Shown: positions 1 to 8,715 of the stretch, piece by piece
Layout of the letters: the number at the start of each line of letters is the position of its first letter
Position numbering within the stretch: position 1 is the first letter of the stretch
Source: Halobellus inordinatus
GTDB taxonomy: Archaea > Halobacteriota > Halobacteria > Halobacteriales > Haloferacaceae
NCBI RefSeq assembly: GCF_024464655.1
Contig: NZ_JANHAV010000004.1
Coordinates: 237,083 to 301,082, forward strand
Reading direction: 5' to 3'
DNA length: 64,000 bases
The notes under the pieces: model-generated
Database searches by the model: none
Told to the model about the DNA's origin: nothing
The model's input: only the letters and a program-made list of their open reading frames with translations
Position numbers and translations under genes: made by a program

Positions 1-582
1 GCCGAGACGTTTTGCGGTCGCGATCGCCTGTAACCCCGCGACACCCGCACCGACGACGAAAACCGAGGCGGGCGAGATAGTCCCCGCTGCAGTCATCTGC
101 ATCGGAAAGAGCTTTGGCACTTCGTTCGCCGCCATAACAGCTGCCTTGTACCCACCGAGACTCGCCATCGACGTGAGCACGTCCATCGCCTGGGCCCGAC
201 CCGTCCGAGGGAGGAGTTCGAGCGAAAACAGCGTGATTTGTCTTTCGGCGAGCACCTCGAGTATCGCGTCGTCGACGGCGTACGGCCCGAGCATCCCGAT
301 AACTGTCTGTCCTTCGCGGTACGGGTCCAGCTCGCCGTCGCGACGGCTACCGAGGCCACGGACCTGAAGGATGACCTCAGCACGCTCGAACACTGCTGTC
401 CGGTCGGCGAGCACTTCACAGCCGACCGCCGCGTACTCGTCGTCGCTCCAGTTGCTCCCCGCTCCGGCACCTTCGGCAACGAGGACCTCGATGCCACGAT
501 CGACAAGCTTGCGCGCAACCGGTGGAACGAGCGCGACGCGGGTCTCGCCCGTGACCGTCTCTCCCGGGACACCGACCTTCAT
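1..582 (-). CDS. pntA: NAD(P) transhydrogenase subunit alpha, N-terminal part (runs off the window)
   Basis: The first 194 codons of a gene on the minus strand are present; the 3' part lies outside the window. The protein begins MKVGVPGETVTGETRVALVP, the typical start of the alanine dehydrogenase / transhydrogenase alpha family. It continues through a substrate-side domain into the start of the Rossmann fold, with the dinucleotide loop GAGVAGLQAIATAKRLG at residues 178-194. Transhydrogenase couples hydride transfer between NADH and NADP+ to ion flow across the membrane; the alpha subunit binds NAD(H). The ATG at 582 lies 55 bases behind the stop of the upstream SDR gene on the same strand, so the two may be co-transcribed. 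Alanine dehydrogenase is the main alternative, but GETRVALVP and the VPKLFPMQMTAAGT segment favour PntA. Confidence 0.85.
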   Translation of the reverse strand, partial: MKVGVPGETVTGETRVALVPPVARKLVDRGIEVLVAEGAGAGSNWSDDEYAAVGCEVLADRTAVFERAEVILQVRGLGSRRDGELDPYREGQTVIGMLGPYAVDDAILEVLAERQITLFSLELLPRTGRAQAMDVLTSMASLGGYKAAVMAANEVPKLFPMQMTAAGTISPASVFVVGAGVAGLQAIATAKRLG

Positions 583-637
583 CGGCCGCAACCCGTGCGA
601 GCGGCGGCTGCCCATCCGCGGCTCTGAGCTGAGTCAC

Positions 638-1411
638 TCATCGCCAGCTCGTCCACCCGCCATCGACGACGAGGGATTCACCGGTCACGTACCCTGCCAG
701 ATCGCTCGCGAGGAAGACCGCCGCACCGGCGACATCTTCGGGCTGGCCGTACCGGCCGAGAGGTACCATCTGGGTGAACTGCTCGGCCCCCGCCGCCGCT
801 TCCGGATCTGTCTGTTCCCCACCGATCATCGTCTGGATAGCGCCGGGATGGATGGCGTTGACACGGATTCCGTGCTCGCCGAGTTCGTGCGCGAGTGAAT
901 ACGTCAGCAACGTCAACCCGCCCTTGGACGTGGCGTACGTGGGCCAGTTTCCGTTCCCGAACAGCCCCGCAATACTCGAGATGTTGATGATGGAGCCACT
1001 TCCACGGTCGCGGAGTCGTGCTGCAGCGACCTGGGACCCAAAGTACGCCCCCTTCGTGTTGATATCCATCAGCTGCTGGTACTCCGCCTCAGTCACGTCA
1101 AGAAAATCCTCGGCGTGCCAAATACCGGCGTTGTTCACCCATATGTCGAGACCGCCGAACTCCGCGGCTGCATCGGCAGCGGCCTCGAGGTCGTCGGTGT
1201 TCGTGACGTCGCACTCCACGAACGTCGCGGCCGCGTCGGTCTCGTCTGCCAGCAGTTCGTGCGTCGGCGGCCCACTCTCTTTCGGGTCCTCACGAACGTC
1301 GGCGACCACGACCGCACCCGCGCCGTGTTCGGCGAACCCACGTGCGATTCCACGCCCGATCCCAGAGCTACCACCGGTGACCACCGCGGTCTTTCCATCG
1401 AGGAGTGTCAT
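638..1411 (-). CDS. SDR-family NAD(P)-dependent oxidoreductase
   Basis: A 257-residue classical short-chain dehydrogenase, the usual family length. Visible motifs are the nucleotide loop TGGSSGIG (12-19), Asp38 at the end of beta-2 (which suggests NAD rather than NADP), NNAG (93-96), the catalytic Ser in the NISS stretch (about 145) and Y159-x3-K163. The C-terminus YVTGESLVVDGGW is typical of 3-oxoacyl-ACP reductase / glucose dehydrogenase-like members. The substrate cannot be read from the sequence. It lies just upstream of pntA on the same strand, which fits a role in pyridine-nucleotide redox balance (inference). An AT-rich ATAATTATA at 1451-1459 lies about 40 bases ahead of the start and is a plausible TATA box. 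Confidence 0.9.
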   Translation of the reverse strand: MTLLDGKTAVVTGGSSGIGRGIARGFAEHGAGAVVVADVREDPKESGPPTHELLADETDAAATFVECDVTNTDDLEAAADAAAEFGGLDIWVNNAGIWHAEDFLDVTEAEYQQLMDINTKGAYFGSQVAAARLRDRGSGSIINISSIAGLFGNGNWPTYATSKGGLTLLTYSLAHELGEHGIRVNAIHPGAIQTMIGGEQTDPEAAAGAEQFTQMVPLGRYGQPEDVAGAAVFLASDLAGYVTGESLVVDGGWTSWR

Positions 1412-2135
1412 ATCCGGTCTGACCTCCGAGAATACTCGTGTCGGAATCGTATAATTATAGACGCCGTAACCCTCCCTCAGAACCAGTTGTGAACTCGGAG
1501 GGACGGCACCACGGCAAGTGAGTGGCTCACGGGGACAAAAAGGAGAGTCTACCGATAAGCCAACGGTGTTCAGACGTGGAGTACTGCTGGAAGGGAAAGT
1601 GGGGTGGTGTAAATAACCGGTTGTGCCTCTGACCCACCCGCAATTGAACCAATAGCGGGGATGGTTGTAAATCTATTGAACACTATTTCACAAATGGGTA
1701 TATTCCCTGACTCTGGTCCACCCGTAGGATTATCGATCGGTTTTCGTACTCATCTCCGAGATGAGTAGCCACTATTCGGCGCGCGTGGGACGATATCGCC
1801 GTCAGCGATCGAATAACTGAACTCCACGAGTAGCGACCGGCCGAACTATGCTCGTATAGGGGCATCCTATTGTAGCGTTTGCAACCGATTATACAACCGA
1901 TCGTGCGACTACGTGCGGTTGGGTGAGCAAACGCTACTATAGAATGTCACCGCTACACGGATGAACGACTATCTGACCGCGCGGACGGTGGCGACGACTC
2001 CCAGCGTCGGTACGACGAACACCGCCCTGAGCTACGCAGGCGGACGTACGAAGCCGAAGGCGGGTGAATCGTCAGACTACGATGATCATTATAGTTATCC
2101 CTTCTTTGATGAAGATACCACCTTCATTATGCACT
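1412..2135. other. Gene-poor divergent intergenic region
   Basis: This is the space between two divergently oriented genes. It holds the SDR promoter region, one shortened copy of the 86-bp palindromic repeat (1867-1942) and the upstream region of the next gene. Short open frames inside it have no recognisable motif and poor haloarchaeal composition, and I call none of them. Confidence 0.6.
1867..1942 (+). repeat. Palindromic repeat family A, shortened copy (76 bp)
   Basis: Ends match the family consensus CTATAGTAGCGTTTGCAA in inverted orientation (left end CTATTGTAGCGTTTGCAA, right end GCAAACGCTACTATAG). The interior resembles the longer copies but is about 10 bases shorter on the right side. 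Same orientation as the copies at 13164 and 20850. It looks like a decayed member of a MITE-like hairpin family. Confidence 0.8.
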
Positions 2136-2840
2136 ATGCAGATAGAATTCGACGGAACCACTGCTCGTAATAGCTTGCGAGCAATCTTGCGCTACCTGTT
2201 CGCCCTGTTTGCCTGGATATACAGCGGTTGCTCGTGGGTAGTGGGACAGACCAGAGACACAATTCGAGAGGGGGGACGCTGGGCTGGCTCAGTAACGGGC
2301 GCTCTGTGGGGCTACTTCAGCGCCGCTCTCGGAGCCGAGAGAACGAGACACGTGCTGGAACGCGCAACAAAAGGTCTCTTCGGGGTTCGACAGGATATCT
2401 CGGTTGCGGCCCTCCTGAGTGCGCCCTTCCTTGCCTTTGGAACCGAGTGGTGGGTCGTGACCACCACCAGTTACCGGCAAATCGAGTCGATGGCCGTCGG
2501 CACCTGGACGGGGGCGAATCCGGAACCGCTCGTCTTCGTCAGCGTCGCCGCAATCGTCGCTGTTGCTACTCTGTTCACGGGCTTCAATTCGGGATTGATT
2601 CCAGCCACTGCCCTCGCGATGGCACCGACATTCGGTATCGGGTTCGCGCGTTACGGGCTCACGGCGGAGTACTATGGCACAGTCGGAATCCCCGACGCGA
2701 CAGCCATCGGTCTGATGATCGCTGTGGTGATCGGTCTCCCACTGGGAGTGACGGGGTTCTTGATCGGTACCGGACTTCGCCATATGTGGGGGTACTTCGA
2801 GATGCGATCGGGAACTGACGAGGCATCGAGGCAGGCGTAA
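2136..2840 (+). CDS. Haloarchaeal multi-pass membrane protein, unknown function
   Basis: A 234-residue protein starting MQIEFDGTTARN. I prefer the ATG at 2136 because the residues of the longer open frame before it look non-coding. About 80 N-terminal residues contain one hydrophobic segment (RYLFALFAWIYSGCSWVV) and a polar stretch. Three or four further hydrophobic helices follow from about residue 100, ending in the Gly-rich GLPLGVTGFLIGTGL and a short polar tail. I do not recognise a named family. It is convergent with the next gene, with only 34 bases between their ends. Confidence 0.75.
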   Translation: MQIEFDGTTARNSLRAILRYLFALFAWIYSGCSWVVGQTRDTIREGGRWAGSVTGALWGYFSAALGAERTRHVLERATKGLFGVRQDISVAALLSAPFLAFGTEWWVVTTTSYRQIESMAVGTWTGANPEPLVFVSVAAIVAVATLFTGFNSGLIPATALAMAPTFGIGFARYGLTAEYYGTVGIPDATAIGLMIAVVIGLPLGVTGFLIGTGLRHMWGYFEMRSGTDEASRQA

Positions 2841-2874
2841 CGCTGAGCAGAACCCCACTACAACACACGCGGAA

Positions 2875-3780
2875 TTATGACACGATCCCTTGGACGTAGA
2901 TGTGTGCGTACGCGCTTGCCCACACGACTGAAAGCAGTTCACTGACGCTTGATGAGATTATATCCAAAACGGGCGATACGAGTGCTAGTCTCGTACCGGT
3001 CTCGGGGAAAGCTGCTGGCAAATACAGGCTGAGTGCACTGCCAATAGCGATTACGGCGATAAGCAAGATTTTTCGACGGTAGTTCGTTGTGATGCGCCAA
3101 CTCACCCAAAGTGATTCGATAGGCCCGTACTGGCCGATAACGCACGCCTCGGGCGCGAACCAAAATTTGAAGAGGAGAAAGAGAAACGGCACGGCAAAAA
3201 TAACCCCACCGACTGCTGCAGCGACAGGGAAACTAACCATCTCCACCGGCGTGGCCGGGGTCACGCCGACCAGAAGGAAGAGTGGAAATGACACGAAGAA
3301 CGGAACCGTCATCACGACGAATACGATGACAATGATGACGCCGACTAACGCCGGGGTTCGAACGATGCTTCGCCGTAGTCCCTCACGTATCGTGACGGGC
3401 TCGCCGGTCAATTCTCCAGCAACGATCGTTCCCACGTAGGCGCGAATCGAAATGATAAACGCGAACGCCGTCACAGCCTCGATGACGCCGATTGCTGGCG
3501 TCGGTAGCACAGTGATACTGTCGATCTCGAGAAGTCGATTGGTGAAAATAATCACGCCAGCGAAGGCGAGGATCGACGGGTAGGACCGAAACAGGCGAAC
3601 CGACCAAACGAGCGCGTCGAGGACGGTCCGATTGGTGGTGGTTGTCTCAATGTTGCGGCATTCGAGACAACCACAGCCATCGACATCTTCTCGGGCTTTG
3701 ATTGTCGGTGCCACGCCACACGTGGTTGTGTCGCCACTGGTAGAAGCGCTTCTGCCCGCTGAGTCGGTGTGTTCGCTCAT
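2875..3780 (-). CDS. Multi-pass membrane protein with Cys-rich N-terminus, coupled to a winged-helix regulator
   Basis: A 301-residue protein. The first 50 residues are polar and contain a Cys cluster (CGC followed by LECRN), possibly a small metal site. The rest has about six hydrophobic helices in the arrangement typical of the haloarchaeal DUF7847-like / glycerophosphodiester phosphodiesterase membrane-domain superfamily, with an amphipathic REGLRRS segment between helices. The start ATG overlaps the stop of the upstream regulator gene by four bases (ATGA), so the two are translationally coupled. Related membrane proteins are encoded at 4332-5141 and 10842-11618. Function unknown. Confidence 0.8.
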   Translation of the reverse strand: MSEHTDSAGRSASTSGDTTTCGVAPTIKAREDVDGCGCLECRNIETTTTNRTVLDALVWSVRLFRSYPSILAFAGVIIFTNRLLEIDSITVLPTPAIGVIEAVTAFAFIISIRAYVGTIVAGELTGEPVTIREGLRRSIVRTPALVGVIIVIVFVVMTVPFFVSFPLFLLVGVTPATPVEMVSFPVAAAVGGVIFAVPFLFLLFKFWFAPEACVIGQYGPIESLWVSWRITTNYRRKILLIAVIAIGSALSLYLPAAFPETGTRLALVSPVLDIISSSVSELLSVVWASAYAHIYVQGIVS

Positions 3781-4229
3781 TCCGCAGTGACGAATTGGGA
3801 GATGGATTCACCGACTGCGAGCAGGACCGATGGAGGGCCAAGTAGCGACGCGAAGGCCTTGAACGCGCGTTTGAGGCTCGGCCGGTCGTCCTCAGTGCCA
3901 AGGAAGAGGAGCGTCGGATCCTCCGAAACGACGTACACACTCATCTCACGGCCTTTCTCCGAATAGCAGGTGTCGGTGACTTCGATTACTCCAGCTGCTT
4001 CGAGATTCTCCAAGTGATAGTGGACGTTCTGCACGCTCTGGCCGAGTTGGTCAGCGATCCGCGACGGAGTCGCCGGTGTCTCGTTGAGCAACCGGAATAT
4101 TTCGTAGGCGGTTTCGGAGGACAACGCTTCGATCACGTCTCGTGTCGCGTCGTCGTCGAGGCTCAAGACTGAGGGGTTGTCACTTCGTTTGACGGCGGCG
4201 TTCGTTTGTGTCGGAAGGAGTCGTGACAT
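3777..4229 (-). CDS. ArsR-type winged helix-turn-helix regulator
   Basis: A 150-residue transcriptional regulator with a winged helix at about residues 30-100: LSSETAYEIFRLLNETPATP, then the recognition-helix region SRIADQLGQSVQNVHYHLEN, then a wing. The C-terminal 50 residues (DPTLLFLGTEDDRPSLKRAF) are typical of haloarchaeal ArsR-like regulators paired with membrane proteins. Its stop overlaps the start of the downstream membrane-protein gene. The likely role is control of its own operon in response to a membrane or metal signal (inference). Confidence 0.85.
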   Translation of the reverse strand: MSRLLPTQTNAAVKRSDNPSVLSLDDDATRDVIEALSSETAYEIFRLLNETPATPSRIADQLGQSVQNVHYHLENLEAAGVIEVTDTCYSEKGREMSVYVVSEDPTLLFLGTEDDRPSLKRAFKAFASLLGPPSVLLAVGESISQFVTAE

Positions 4230-4331
4230 AGTTGCTGTTGACTGCTGTGGATCGAGATCTGTTCTGATCAGCGGCCGCTTGATACCATCGTACGTAGTTG
4301 TTGTCGGATAGTCATATTTGTCGGTCGGCAG

Positions 4332-5141
4332 TCATACTGACTCTATGGAGACAGGTGATGCAGCGATCAGTCGCAGGTAGTACGCCGTGTACACCGTATA
4401 GAAGTACGCGAAGCCAACCGCCGACAGGACGATTCCGATCAGAAGGAGGACAGCTCCCGGAATACCGGGGTCGATCGGTAATACGTCAGCAGGCCCGGCA
4501 TCCGTCAACGTCAACTGGAGCAGGTACTCGGGGATAAAAAAGGCGTTCAACAGGATGACCCACACCAGCGAGAACCCGGCGACGCTTTTGAGGTTCGAGC
4601 GGACGAGCGAAACGCTCCTCCGGAACGCATCCGTGACGCCCTGGTCTTCGATAACGATCGCAACATCGTAGAATTGCACGAACATAATGACGAGGAGGAT
4701 AGACAACAGCCAGACGAGCAGCGAACCGACGCCTGCGGCGAAGGCGGCCATCTCGTGAATCGCGGCGAGTGCCAGAGTCCCGATACCGAGTATGAATCCT
4801 ACGAAGCCGAGTCCGATAGCGGTTCCGAGGACGAGAAGCACGAACACCACCGTTCCGAGTAGCAGCCGGAGGTAATGTGTCTGTGCTGCCGTCACAAACT
4901 GAGTGACCGATGTGTCTGTTCCTTCGATCGCAGCTCGGGCGGTGTCGATGAAGCCACCGAGAACGAATGGAAAGACGATCAACCACGCGAGCGATGAACC
5001 CGCGGAAACCAACGGTGAGTCGATCAGGTGCTCAACGTTCTGGAGTTGGCTCCCACCCCCGACGAGGAGGCCGGCGACGAGCAGGATCGGATTTGCTTGG
5101 AGGGCGGCGAATCCATCTTTGAATGCGGAGACCAGTACCAT
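4332..5141 (-). CDS. DUF7847-like multi-pass membrane protein
   Basis: A 269-residue, very hydrophobic protein with about six membrane helices. Helix pairs are separated by the family's amphipathic segment, here DQGVTDAFRRSVSLVRSN, matching EDRGVVGSLKRSWGLAKGN in the paralogue at 10842-11618. This segment recurs in archaeal DUF7847 / glycerophosphodiester phosphodiesterase membrane domains. No catalytic motif is visible. The gene lies upstream of the regulator/membrane pair on the same strand, separated by about 100 bases that probably carry that pair's own promoter. Confidence 0.8.
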   Translation of the reverse strand: MVLVSAFKDGFAALQANPILLVAGLLVGGGSQLQNVEHLIDSPLVSAGSSLAWLIVFPFVLGGFIDTARAAIEGTDTSVTQFVTAAQTHYLRLLLGTVVFVLLVLGTAIGLGFVGFILGIGTLALAAIHEMAAFAAGVGSLLVWLLSILLVIMFVQFYDVAIVIEDQGVTDAFRRSVSLVRSNLKSVAGFSLVWVILLNAFFIPEYLLQLTLTDAGPADVLPIDPGIPGAVLLLIGIVLSAVGFAYFYTVYTAYYLRLIAASPVSIESV

Positions 5142-5245
5142 CGTCTAAGACATACTGTTGTAACCTATTAGACCGAATGGAGTATCAAAACCAGATTTAA
5201 GCAACAATAGGGCCTGTATCCGATATTTCCCGGGGTAGGAGGTTA

Positions 5246-5953
5246 TCAGTCCACTAGTGCCGCTGTGAGCGCTCGGAGTTGTCCCCATCCGTTCGAACGG
5301 AGTGCCGCCGGCATCCGTCGGCGTGCCCCATCGAGTGCCGTCCTCAGAGCGATCGAGGCGTTTTCGAAGATGCCAGTCCCGTGTCCGACGAGAATCCGGC
5401 GCGGAGTGAGGTCATCGAACACGGCTCGGGGAGGAACGAATCGACACAGGAGGTACATCCCGAGTTGCTCCGCACCGACTGTGAACAACGGTGCAGTCCC
5501 GAGTACGTCGGGGACGTAGAGTGTCTCGTCGGATTCACGATATGCAACTGCTTCGGACCACCCCGGAAACGGGCAGCAACAACGCAACTCGAACCCAGAG
5601 GTACCGACCGCACCCGTCTCTGGATCGATTGGAGCATCGAGTTTGGATACTGCGCGGGAAAGCCAGGAGGGACAGTACACCGGGACATTATGACGTGTCG
5701 CGAAACGGTCCGCATCACGGACGTGGTAGTTCGAACAGACGAGAACGCCGCGTATGTCGCCAAGCGCTGCGAGCTCCTCGTCGATCCCTGGGGCATCGAG
5801 TGGGTCGATGACCCACACGCCACCGTCTGTGCCGACGACGGCGTGACTCGTCCGGTGACCGGTCTCGTTCGGGTGTGCGAACCAGCTGATCCCGCCGTCC
5901 CACCGATCGATTATCTCGTACTTCGAAGGGGGTTGTCGGTCGTAAATTGGCAT
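5246..5953 (-). CDS. Metallo-beta-lactamase-fold-like protein with degenerate metal site
   Basis: A 235-residue soluble protein whose layout follows the MBL fold: SHAVVGTDGGVWVIDPL near the N-terminus (strand pair leading to a conserved Asp), then CSNYHVRDADRFA where active enzymes have HxHxDH, then YVPDVLGTAP (third metal motif) and RILVGHGTGIF (the usual GH motif). Only part of the first motif's ligands remain, so a normal binuclear zinc site is unlikely; it may be non-catalytic or use another metal. Its ATG is 2 bases behind the stop of the upstream membrane-protein gene, so they form an operon. Confidence 0.7.
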   Translation of the reverse strand: MPIYDRQPPSKYEIIDRWDGGISWFAHPNETGHRTSHAVVGTDGGVWVIDPLDAPGIDEELAALGDIRGVLVCSNYHVRDADRFATRHNVPVYCPSWLSRAVSKLDAPIDPETGAVGTSGFELRCCCPFPGWSEAVAYRESDETLYVPDVLGTAPLFTVGAEQLGMYLLCRFVPPRAVFDDLTPRRILVGHGTGIFENASIALRTALDGARRRMPAALRSNGWGQLRALTAALVD

Positions 5954-5955
5954 CG

Positions 5956-6783
5956 TCAGCTCTCGGGGAAGACCGTGTCCGGATCCCGAGCATCGAACGG
6001 ACCGACGTGTTCACCCGTGGTTGCGTAGCGGTACAGCGCCGTCCGGACAACCGCAGCGGCCGTCTGCGAGCCCACGATTGCCGCGACGACGATTCCGCCA
6101 CCACCGACGAGCGCACCCACACCGACCACGCCATCGAGAACGAAGTATCCGACCGCACCCAGGGCGACACCTGGCAGCGCAACGATCAGGAAGACGAAAC
6201 TCACGCCGAGCGTGGCGGAGACGCTTTCGCCCCACGTGTCTCTGAAGAGCGACCCGCTCCGACGAAGTTGGCGACGCAGACTCCGTCGCTCGTCGAGGAC
6301 GATGACCGGCACGATGAAGAACGTCAGCAGCGCCCACGCGACATCGAAGACCATCCGCGTCAGGCTCCCGACCACGCCGAACTTCTCGTCGAGAATGTAC
6401 AAGACCGTGCCGAGCGTCGCGGCGACGACTGCCCACAGGGCGATCTGCCGGCGAGCGCGCCACGCCGCAGCGAGGCCTTCCCGCACAGATGTGGGGTTCC
6501 CATCGAACAGTTGCGCTGCGCAGTGCACCACTGCGGCGTTGAAAAACGTCGCCACGCTCGAGGAGATCGCAATCGCACAGAACAACACGCCGTACTTGTA
6601 GAGGTCGTTGGTGAGCAGCGACCCGACGAGTCCCTGCTGGAAGACGATTGCTCCGAGGACGGCGAAGGCACTCCCGACCGCGAGAAGACTCAAGGCCGGA
6701 AGGACCAGGAGCGTCGGCCGCTGGGTGAAGATGCGGAGACTGTCACGAGTGATGTCGAAGCCGCGTTGGTATTTCGAGGTCAT
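5956..6783 (-). CDS. DUF6159-like integral membrane protein
   Basis: A 275-residue membrane protein with an N-terminal amphipathic segment (GFDITRDSLRIFTQRP) and about six hydrophobic helices. It contains the family-like elements VREGLAAAWRARRQIALWA and FDVAWALLTFFIVPVIVLDE, ends in a Gly-rich helix pair and a polar tail, and matches what I know of the DUF6159 family. It shares the architecture of the neighbouring DUF7847-like proteins (helix pairs separated by an amphipathic REGL/RRS segment). It is first in a two-gene operon with the MBL-like gene. Function unknown. Confidence 0.8.
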   Translation of the reverse strand: MTSKYQRGFDITRDSLRIFTQRPTLLVLPALSLLAVGSAFAVLGAIVFQQGLVGSLLTNDLYKYGVLFCAIAISSSVATFFNAAVVHCAAQLFDGNPTSVREGLAAAWRARRQIALWAVVAATLGTVLYILDEKFGVVGSLTRMVFDVAWALLTFFIVPVIVLDERRSLRRQLRRSGSLFRDTWGESVSATLGVSFVFLIVALPGVALGAVGYFVLDGVVGVGALVGGGGIVVAAIVGSQTAAAVVRTALYRYATTGEHVGPFDARDPDTVFPES

Positions 6784-7219
6784 CCTGAACAGTCTCCGTT
6801 TGACTGGCCACGCGCAGATCGAGCACCGTTGCGTGTCGAACGTGCTGTGACACCGCCAATCGCTCCGAGTGCAACACTCTCTGTGAGCGGTGCCAGGGTT
6901 TTTCGTCGTATGATGGAGGGCATACTACGTTGATTCGGTCAATGTGCGTATAAAAATCCGGGAGGATGAAAACTGCATCTGAGCGATCGGCTCGTTCCTC
7001 GTTCGGGGGGATTTTCGCCCTCCTACGCTATGATGCGTGCTGCATACAGCGTGCATAGCTATAGTAGCGTTTGCACGTCTTCACGCACCGAATCGCACGC
7101 AGTCGTGCGATTGGCTGTGTAATCAGTTGCAAACGCTACTATATCACGCTTGGTGAAGATACCCGAACAAAAGGGTAGACAATCAACAATTCTTTGCCCC
7201 ATCACTTTGGACTTCTTCT
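6784..7219. other. Divergent intergenic region carrying a palindromic repeat
   Basis: Contains the promoter region of the DUF6159-like gene, a full copy of palindromic repeat A (7059-7144) and the short leader of the gene at 7220. No other gene was recognised. Confidence 0.6.
7059..7144 (-). repeat. Palindromic repeat family A, full copy (86 bp)
   Basis: Starts CTATAGTAGCGTTTGCA and ends TTGCAAACGCTACTATAT. The inner stem is AATCGCACGCAGTCGTGCGATT. Orientation is opposite to the copies at 13164 and 20850. The whole element can fold into one long imperfect hairpin of about 40 base pairs. Confidence 0.9.
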
Positions 7220-7690
7220 ATGACGAGCAGTCGTGCCTTTGCCGTCACGACCGTTGCATTGGGCATCATCGCGCTCGCCCACGCGGCGATCACGTGGCCA
7301 GTCTCCGCAACGCTCGTACTGTTCGGAGGAGGAGCAGTAGTCGCGTTCGTCGCCGAGGCCCTCGTCATTACTCTCGGGTGGCTCGAACATCACATCGAAC
7401 CGAAGGTTAGTGACGTCCCACTCTATGTCCTGTTCGGCTGGATGGCAGTCATATATCTTGCACTCCGAATCGCACTCCTCGTAACCGATGGTTGGGCGGC
7501 AGTCGTCGCAACCGGTGTCATCGCCACCACCTACGACATACTAACCGACCACCGTGGTGTCGAAGACGGCCACTGGACGTATACAGACGACCTCGCTGGG
7601 CCGCGCTACCGTGGAGTCCCGTGGTGGAATTATCTCGGCTGGCTCCTCATCAGCTGTTTCACGGCGGCATTCACTATTCCCTTCCTGTAG
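7220..7690 (+). CDS. Short carotenoid-biosynthesis (CruF/DUF422-like) membrane protein
   Basis: A 156-residue protein with four or five membrane helices. Motifs resembling the carotenoid hydratase CruF / DUF422 family are HHIEPKVSDVPLYVLFGW, the acidic TYDILTDHRGVEDGHWTY and the terminal VPWWNYLGWLL. CruF in haloarchaea hydrates bisanhydrobacterioruberin to make C50 bacterioruberin and is about 100 residues longer, so this is a short relative that keeps the acidic motif and the VPxxNxxGW helix. The upstream gap contains a palindromic repeat. No other carotenoid gene is nearby. Substrate and activity remain open. Confidence 0.65.
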   Translation: MTSSRAFAVTTVALGIIALAHAAITWPVSATLVLFGGGAVVAFVAEALVITLGWLEHHIEPKVSDVPLYVLFGWMAVIYLALRIALLVTDGWAAVVATGVIATTYDILTDHRGVEDGHWTYTDDLAGPRYRGVPWWNYLGWLLISCFTAAFTIPFL

Positions 7691-7992
7691 TCTCCGGCCC
7701 GTAATATATCACTCTGACGACACGTTACATACGCAGACGTAGCGGCAGAGTCAGAGCGAGAGGAGAAAAGGGTCGCTCCGTGCGTGCTGTAACCGTTCTC
7801 CACCCTGACCGCAATCTGAGCAGATATATCAATTTATAAGGGGTTCAACAGGGCTATCGAACACAAAGCGCTCGCCGTCGAGGCGTTGGTTTGGAGTTCG
7901 GGGCCACATCTGCGCTGGCCAGACGGGCACTCGCCCGGTTGCAACCGACGGCGAACGACCCTATTCGTGGCGAAGTACGCGGTGGGAGTCGC
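7691..7992. other. Intergenic region without recognised features
   Basis: About 300 bases between two convergent genes. An AT-rich spot near 7825-7840 and a GC-rich stretch at 7860-7990 are present, but I recognise no gene, repeat or element end. Confidence 0.5.
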
Positions 7993-8403
7993 TTACGCTC
8001 CGGATTCCGAATACAGGTAGAGCGCGCCCACAGCCACGACTAGTTCTGCCACCTTGGCGGCGACGGCCATCGGATTGAGCTCACCGCGCATATAGAAGGC
8101 CTCGACGCTGAAGCCTTGGAATCCGAACAGGGCGATGATGGTGAGCAGTGCGTAGCCCGCGGCGACCAGATAGAGCGTTTGATTCCAGTACCGGCTCAAA
8201 TAGAGGGCAATACCCCCAAGGAATCCAAGTCCGTTCAGTATAAACAGTATTCCCATCGTCTGACTGAACCCCATCACCTGGGGCCCTAACAGTAGGTGGA
8301 CCACTCCGGTGACCAGTGCCGCGAGGATGGTCACGTATCCAATCGGGTGGGATGGAAGGCTGACGATCGAGCCGCCACTCGTCGATGATGATTTCGTCGC
8401 CAT
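7993..8403 (-). CDS. Small four-helix membrane protein (DUF7475-like)
   Basis: A 136-residue protein starting MATKSSSTSGG at 8403; the longer open frame upstream reads as non-coding. Four hydrophobic helices follow (YVTILAALVTGVVHLLLGP, MGILFILNGLGFLGGIALYL, LYLVAAGYALLTIIALFGF and VAELVVAVGALYLY). This matches small haloarchaeal membrane proteins that I recall as DUF7475. No catalytic residues are apparent. It stands alone between a convergent gene and an unannotated stretch. Confidence 0.75.
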   Translation of the reverse strand: MATKSSSTSGGSIVSLPSHPIGYVTILAALVTGVVHLLLGPQVMGFSQTMGILFILNGLGFLGGIALYLSRYWNQTLYLVAAGYALLTIIALFGFQGFSVEAFYMRGELNPMAVAAKVAELVVAVGALYLYSESGA

Positions 8404-8715
8404 CACCCGGTATTGAATTCCGGTGATCTTACAATATAGCGACCTCTCCCAGCCAGGGATAACCACCGGTAGATAAACATACTCGGATAAATAATCCGCG
8501 GGGGTGGGCTGATTGTCCACGTCGATTGTACTTGTGAGAAGACAGTATCCACAAGCACCCCAACAACATAGTCGCTTGAATCCGACGGAGATTGGCACTA
8601 TCGGATCTTTGGAGATTGCCACCCAACCGAGAAGTCACCAGATCAACAGTGCGAGCGGGATAGTCACGGGCGGTCTGGGTTCTTGCGGAGAGGCATTGGG
8701 GCGGACAACCCCGGA
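8404..8715. other. Intergenic region without recognised features
   Basis: About 310 bases holding the promoter region of the small membrane protein at 7993-8403 and the 3' flank of the lipoprotein operon. No gene or repeat recognised. Confidence 0.5.

Noticed and set aside
1683..1865. 60-codon minus-strand frame in the first intergenic region
   Set aside because: No motif, no promoter and basic composition unlike haloarchaeal proteins.
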